From Acanthamoeba sp. SK_2022b (Eukaryota > Discosea > Longamoebia > Acanthamoebidae): a stretch of 48,394 nucleotides of DNA. The DNA lies in contig JANDJZ010000308.1 of NCBI GenBank assembly GCA_027943245.1, forward strand, positions 1 to 48,394, read 5' to 3'. Position 1 is the stretch's first letter. Every line of letters starts with the position of its first letter. Under the pieces are notes generated by a model, which saw nothing but the letters and a program-made list of their open reading frames with translations, was not told where the DNA came from and did no database searches. The position numbers and the translations under genes are program-made. Below, one piece after another: positions 42,992 to 48,394 of the stretch.

Positions 42992-45740
42992 CCTTCTTTT
43001 CTTGTACAAGGCGGCTGAGGCTGAGCAATTTTGTGGACTCGTGCCTGACTGTGAGCTGCGGGCTAAGATGCTGTCACTCTTTGTCTCCAACACAATGGTG
43101 CGTGGCATTCACACTCCATGATTACAGGAGCGCGGCCTTATATACGAGTCTCTCTAATGTCCTGTTGCTAGCTTCCTATTAACACTTGTTCAACGACCTG
43201 TCTCAATTAACAACCAGGGCGGCTCGCGCATCGATAACGCCCAGTTCCCACGATTCCAGCCACATGCGGAAGAGGTCTGCCGGCAGGCGGCAGAACCAGA
43301 CACCAACAACGTCTTGGCAATTGGGACAATAGCCCATGGCGGACTCCGCCCTCGTGCGCTGCTTTACAAGGTAGCTATTGCCCTTCTACTCCCCCACCAC
43401 CACCACCACCACCACCACCACCACCACCACCACCACCACCACCACCACCACCACCACCACCACCACAAAGCATCATGTGGTGGGCTGTCTCAGCAAGCCG
43501 TTATCGATCTATCTCAAACCCTTGGATGGGCTTTACAGTACCTCGCGGGTCTCTTAGGGGTGGCTTGCGAGCTTGTCCGCTCTACTGAGTTCCCTGGCGT
43601 CTATTGGAACATAGTACGGCCGCGGTGGAGATGAACATGTACATAGGGAGCACCTAGTCTTGATGGCTTACCTAAATGTGCGTGTACAATGTACCCACAC
43701 GTGGCCGCAGGTAGAATTTGACAAGAAGCGCTACTTGGTGGACGTGATGCACCGTCCTGCCACCCTCTATCCACTGCATTCGCTTGCGTACTATGCCTAC
43801 ACGGGCAAGTGCGTGCCCTTCCTCCCCCTGTATTATTATTTTAATAATTTTATTAATATAATAATTATAATTATTGTAATTAATATTCATCTGCTGTGCT
43901 GCCGTAACGACAATCTCTCTTTGTTCTCCTCCGTTTTTTCTCATCCTCTTCCTCCTCTTCCTCCTTTTCCAGCAGGCCTCCCAATGCAGCAACATTGGCA
44001 AGCGCGCAAGAAGGACTGAAGCGGCACGCGCATGAAGCCCTGCTGAGCTACGAACCCACAGCTTTATCGCAAGGCACCACACAAAACAAATCTGGTCTGC
44101 ACGGGGGATATCGGTGGGTCCTACCGCAGGACCTCAGCCGAGCTCAGCTCGTACTTCTCAACAAGCTGGGCAGTGGCGTATGTATTCCTGCACAACTGGC
44201 TGCTCGATGCTACAACCTACCCACCTTTCTGTACGCCTACCCACCTTTCTGATCCATAATCACTGCTACCCCTAGGGGTTTGGTGCAGTCTGGCGATGCA
44301 AATTGGGAGGTTTCACATGCGCTGTCAAGATTGTGAACACCGAGTCCATGAGCAAGTCATGTTCGTCCTCCCCCCCCACTCCCCTCATACTCTCGTGTCT
44401 CATCTCTTCTCTTCTTCCGGGGCAGCCAAGAAGCGAGTCATGCAGGAAATCGAGTTGCTGCAGAGATTGCAACATCGGAACATCGTAGCCTTCCTCGGCA
44501 AGGAGGTTAACGCTAAGGTGCCAAAGCTGATAGATCGTGGCGTTATTAAGCAGTTTCACTTCGCGTTGGACGCACGCCTGTGGTTTGAGTTCTCACCAGG
44601 ACTGGTGGTCTTCCATGGCTCGCCTAACATGTAAAATTCAAGGAGCTTCATATTTTCATGGAACTGGTACCGCATTCGCTCTTTGAAGTCATTCAGCGGA
44701 TCAAGAAACGTCAGCGGGCGCCATTCGCGCCAGACGAGATCATCACCTGTATCACTCATATGGCCAAAGGTACTCGGCCCAAGCTGCGCTTCACACTAAG
44801 CAGCCTCCGGCCTAACTTTGACTCCTTCGCCCCTCAAGCGCTGATGTATCTACACAGTCTCCCTGATAAGGTGATTCACAGGGTATTTATACCTGTCATC
44901 GCTCTTCCTGGAACGATAGATTCACGTTGGCTTGAATTTTTTTTTATGTTGTTAACCATCCTTCCTCCCAGGATATCAAATCAAAAAACGTACTCATCGA
45001 AACGGTATGCGCCCGCGTGTGTGGCAGTATATGGGTGTAATGCGTGTATTTAATATCTTATTCGCCGGCGTATGAAACTAACATAAAAACTAGGGGTCAG
45101 ACCACGAGGCAGCAATCCAAACGGCCAAGTTGTGCGACTTTGGAATTAGCAAAGTTCTCACCGAGAGCACTCAGGCGGACACTTCCATTGGCACGAGCAG
45201 GTGAGAATGACGATGACGTCTCCAACTAGCCACTCTATATGTCAGCCTCGCTATTCTCGCTAACCGCGCGCGCGTTTGGCAAACCACTATTACTACTACT
45301 ACTACTACTACAGATGGATGGCCCCGGAGGTAGTGGCCGTGCTAGATGGTGGGTGTGAAGCCTACGACGAACGATCAGACGGTACACGCCAACACGCCTG
45401 AAGGGATGGTCGTTAGGCTCATGCAACAACATTTCTTCTTGTCTCGTGTCAGTTTGGGCGCTGGGCATGGTACTCTTTGAAATGGTTACCTGTCGCCTGC
45501 CATACGAAGAAGTTGGCCTACTGGATGTTCGGCGGCACATCCTCGCAGGTACTTAAGAAACTCTCCTTGCTACTCTCTGCCACTACTAAGCCAATCTCAT
45601 CAGGTCATTCTCCTGCTTTCAGCGAGCCTGTGCCTGAGGAATACACTCCTTTCCTACCTCTATTCTACAATTGCACGAAATTCAAGCCCGAGGAGCGGTA
45701 CTCGGCTGAGCAAGCTCTACTTCACCTCCTCCGCCTGTGA
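41312..45740 (+). CDS. EDR1/CTR1-like Raf-type TKL protein kinase
   Basis: Nineteen exons: 41312-41417, 41483-41571, 41749-41865, 41990-42178, 42297-42456, 42533-42858, 43011-43097, 43218-43370, 43711-43808, 43976-44177, 44276-44360, 44426-44517, 44643-44769, 44839-44882, 44972-45004, 45094-45200, 45314-45381, 45453-45548, 45604-45740; 2316 nt, 771 residues, phases consistent. The N-terminal 200 residues are helical and charged. An EDR1-type domain (about 220-430) follows: EFFERGRLLLEHQLTDGFYD, EEAVVLIDKRRD, VLAIGTIAHGGLRPRALLYK, RYLVDVMHRPATLYP. The kinase domain (about 490-765) has LNKLGSGGFGAVW, CAVKIV, RNIVAFLG, IHRDIKSKNV, LCDFGISK, SRWMAPEV and DVWALGMVLFEM, so all catalytic residues are present. 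The type is known from plant CTR1/EDR1 MAP3Ks and from amoebae. Exon 6 may hide an in-frame intron around 42660-42785. The exon 3 acceptor is one of three choices. Confidence 0.9.
42929..42990 (+). repeat. (GT)n microsatellite, intronic
   Basis: About 62 bp of GT in the intron following exon 6 of the EDR1-like kinase gene. A (CAC)n tract of about 72 bp at 43394-43466 lies in a later intron, and (CTA)n at 45290-45312 lies directly before the exon 17 acceptor. Confidence 0.95.
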
Positions 45741-46120
45741 CAGCAGAATGTGCACCCTTGAACCTGGCCCAAATAAAATCCGGACAACTTTTTTGGGATC
45801 TACGAGAAATTCCAGAGAAAATCCAGGGAAAAGTCGTACTTTGCAAACTAGTGCTCAATAATTGTCAAGTTTATATAGTAAATGGGACAAGAAGTTTGTA
45901 AATATGTTGTGGTGTACAAAGTAAGTGCATTTGAAGTATATAGCTATCTTATCATGAAAGATTGAATATTAGTAAAAGATGGAGAGATATCGTTTGGCCA
46001 CATTGCTCAAGTGCCATTTCTTCTTGGCAATTTCCTGCTGGGGGAGAAACATTAACATCCTGGACCATATATGATGCACACCAGCACTAAATTGGCAAAC
46101 ACCAATGTTCCTTTGCTTGC
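45741..46120. other. Spacer at the boundary to subtelomeric sequence
   Basis: Base composition changes here from GC- and CpG-rich kinase coding sequence to A/T-rich sequence. An AATAAA at 45772-45777, 33 bp past the kinase stop, is a probable polyadenylation signal. No gene is recognised. Confidence 0.5.
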
Positions 46121-47199
46121 ATGCCAAACCACCAACATCAACCTTTTGTGCACCACATGATCACCATTACAGAGACTGGAGCAAATACTACTGTGGATAT
46201 TATTATAGACCCTGTGCAGAAGGAGCTCAACCGTCTTGAGGCTATCTATGCCCTGGAGAACATGCAGGACTACATCAATCAGACCACCACTCTTGGACAC
46301 AATGGGCGTCCACAATGCTTCAATGGTGTGCTGTGGCCACTTCTTGCAAGGCAGCTGCCCATCCTCAAGCGCTTCCTTGCTGACTGGGAAGAGTATGTGC
46401 TCAGCTGCAACCCAGAAGACAGAGCACTGATCATGGCTGCAGCAAGGATCCACTCATCAACAATGGCAACAAAAACGAAGATACTCCCTGTATGTAAACT
46501 ATGATGTCTCCTTTGTTTGTGAACACATGGTGAATAAGGCTTTACAAACTGCTGCACAATGATGATGCTGACACAAGCCAATTTTCTATCTTCCCCCTCT
46601 GTCTCTCAACTCTTCAGGAGGTGGCAGTGGTGGCCCTAGCAAGTGGGAATGCTGATGGTGCTGCTGCTGTGCTGTCATTGTCAGTGTTAGCATTGCCATT
46701 ATTATTGTTGTTGTTGTTTGTCATCTCATCATCATCAGCATCATCATCATCATTCTTATCATTGTTGTTGTTGTATTTATTGTTGGCAGAAGTGGCAGAA
46801 GAAGATGAGGATGAGGTCAGTGTGACAACAGGCCAGGTTGCACATTCCCATGTCTACCAGACAGCACATGACTTCAAAAGCAGTGTGGGCAACTACTACA
46901 AGTTCATCCAGGACATGGAGGTCCTTGACATTGAGGAGCTCAGGCTTGAGCACCTGTGGAGCAAGCCTTGTGTCCATGGGTGGATCTGATGGACCAAGGC
47001 CTGGGTTACTGGCTCAACCCAACACAACAAGGCCCTCCACTTGATTTGGATCATCATGTGGCTGGCAGATGAAGCTATGGAGGCAGCTCCCAAGCCAGAG
47101 CAGAAGGCCATTGGCTCCTGCCTGTGCATCCTTTGTCAGTTCTCTGAGACAGGCAAGTGCCAGTACCTATGGGCTGTGGGGAAGGCCCTGAGGGTTTAG
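46121..47199 (+). pseudogene. Decayed subtelomeric gene with an in-frame TGA, CpG-depleted
   Basis: Reading frame 46121-46489 (NRLEAIYALENMQDYIN, LPILKRFLADWEEYVL) can splice, GTATGT to CAG, onto 46618 and continue through a low-complexity TTG/CAT region, possibly an intron, into HSHVYQTAHDFKSSV and ELRLEHLWSKPCVHGWI. A TGA at 46987-46989 is followed in the same frame by 69 more codons (KAWVTGSTQHNKALHLIW, PEQKAIGSCLCILCQF) to TAG at 47197. Continuation of coding-like sequence across the stop suggests a premature stop in a former gene. I recognise no family. From 46081 to 47220 I count only four CpGs. It is probably a relic of a subtelomeric or mobile-element family. Confidence 0.55.
46690..46790 (+). 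repeat. Trinucleotide TTG/ATC low-complexity tract
   Basis: Interspersed TTATTG, TTG and CATCATCA units, about 100 bp, inside the decayed subtelomeric gene. It may be an intron bounded by a GT near 46674-46678 and the AG at about 46791. Confidence 0.7.
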
Positions 47200-47751
47200 G
47201 GGTTTGTTTAAATTGCTAGGTAACCAATGGCAAGCAAGCGGAGTTATATGGCGCATTTTCATTGGCTCATGAATTTTTCCAGAATTTTTCTATTGGCCAA
47301 ACGGAAAAACACGTTGCTACTCCTTGTACATCATCCAACACATATGTATTTTACCTTGTTAAATTGCTAAAACTATAGCCTATCTTATGCACCACTTACA
47401 TCTTCCTGCTACTTCCCCCTAAACTATTATTTGTTGTGCATGCTAATATAACCATTGCTTATGCTGGCCACCATTGATTGTGGCTTGTATGTGCATAGGG
47501 TTAGGGCAGTGTCCCGAAGGGAAGTATGAGTCCTTGAAAAAGTAACATACCCTTCATACTATATCATTTTGAAGCCCACGAGCTCCTCTACAAGACTTAA
47601 CGATCCAATTTGAAATCGGACATCATATAACTGAGATATACGATCGTCTTTACTTTTTAGCTGAAACAGTGGGGCGAAATTTACATCTGATGATCTTCTG
47701 CCTTGACACATTCTTTTATACACAATATTAAGCATGATTTAGATACAAGGG
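47200..47751. other. Telomere-proximal spacer
   Basis: About 550 bp of A/T-rich sequence without a supported gene. Three CCAAT/ATTGG pentamers occur at 47223-47300. An isolated GGTTAGGG-like element lies at 47498-47506. Otherwise I see no repeats. Confidence 0.6.
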
Positions 47752-47753
47752 TT

Positions 47754-47788
<35 letters not shown>

Positions 47789-48238
47789 GTTTTTGGTTTA
47801 GGGTTTAGGGTTAGGGTTAGGGTTAGGGTTAGGGTTAGGGTTAGGGTTAGGGTTAGGGTTAGGGTTAGGGTTAGGGTTAGGGTTAGGGTTAGGGTTAGGG
47901 TTAGGGTTAGGGTTAGGGTTAGGGTTAGGGTTAGGGTTAGGGTTAGGGTTAGGGTTAGGGTTAGGGTTAGGGTTAGGGTTAGGGTTAGGGTTAGGGTTAG
48001 GGTTAGGGTTAGGGTTAGGGTTAGGGTTAGGGTTAGGGTTAGGGTTAGGGTTAGGGTTAGGGTTAGGGTTAGGGTTAGGGTTAGGGTTAGGGTTAGGGTT
48101 AGGGTTAGGGTTAGGGTTAGGGTTAGGGTTAGGGTTAGGGTTAGGGGGTTAGGGTTAGGGTTAGGGTTAGGGTTAGGGTTAGGGTTAGGGTTAGGGTTAG
48201 GGTTAGGGTTAGGGTTAGGGTTAGGGTTAGGGTTAGGG

Positions 48239-48316
<78 letters not shown>

Positions 48317-48355
48317 GGTTAGGGTTAGGGTTAGGGTTAGGGTTAGGGTTAGGGG

Positions 48356-48394
<39 letters not shown>
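47752..48394 (+). repeat. Telomere: about 100 TTAGGG repeats at the chromosome's right end
   Basis: Tandem TTAGGG on the + strand to the window's last base, so the G-rich strand has its 3' end outward, as at a real chromosome end. The first 60 bp are degenerate (TTTAGGG units, one TTTTTGG-containing unit near 47787-47799). Further variants are TTAGGGGG near 48141-48148, TTTAGGG near 48256, 48293 and 48374, and TTAGGGG near 48350. Animal-type TTAGGG is also used by many amoebae and fungi. Confidence 0.98.

Noticed and set aside
47752..48394. CRISPR-like array or satellite
   Set aside because: The six-base unit is plain TTAGGG telomere sequence with no spacers.
1..48394. tRNA, rRNA, riboswitch or prokaryotic operon features
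   Set aside because: I saw no cloverleaf, rRNA block or ribosome-binding-site-led operon; all genes are spliced or monocistronic in layout. A covariance-model scan would be needed to exclude small RNAs.

Overview
The window is a chromosome end from a gene-dense, intron-rich, CpG-rich eukaryote. Its right edge is about 640 bp of TTAGGG repeats running 5'->3' off the + strand, as expected at a true right-hand telomere. Short GT-AG introns (mostly 45-150 nt, often starting GTACG or GTGCG), very compact spacing and the gene content (hybrid histidine kinase, EDR1-type TKL kinase, Mdm10, Rap1) suggest an Acanthamoeba-like amoebozoan. The organism is an inference. I assembled exons by hand from frame, splice sites and family similarity. 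In nearly every model all exon phases close without a frameshift; exceptions are stated.

Left to right: a 5' part of VWA8 (-, 28 exons, cut by the left edge); divergent from it a cytidine/dCMP-type deaminase (+); a three-HMG-box protein with a C-terminal domain resembling a bacterial family (+); a protein disulfide isomerase with acidic repeats (+); a small membrane protein (+); a Rap1/TERF2IP homologue (-); a PH-domain/coiled-coil protein (-); a CpG-poor island with decayed coding relics; an Mdm10-like mitochondrial beta-barrel (+); a mitochondrial enoyl-CoA hydratase (-) divergent from a secreted gamma-glutamyl hydrolase (+); a viroplasmin/RNase H1-N-domain protein (-); a 25-exon hybrid histidine kinase with three receiver domains (-).

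The right half is all on the + strand: an unidentified Cys-rich protein; a protein with helicase-associated repeats and a GATA finger; a Sec14/CRAL-TRIO protein; phosphatidylinositol synthase; gamma-tubulin; and an EDR1/CTR1-like kinase of 19 exons. After that come a second strongly CpG-depleted island with a broken gene, a subtelomeric spacer, and the telomere.

Points of note: a shelterin-type Rap1 gene lies about 33 kb from a TTAGGG telomere; two CpG-depleted islands sit in an otherwise CpG-rich sequence; the histidine kinase has Gly where the phosphorylated His is expected; there are unusual domain fusions (HMG boxes plus a bacterial-type domain, helicase-associated repeats plus a GATA finger with a 22-residue loop); and two adjacent genes end in xDEL. 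Mdm10, PI synthase and Sec14 share a phospholipid/membrane-contact theme, but I see no sign of co-regulation.
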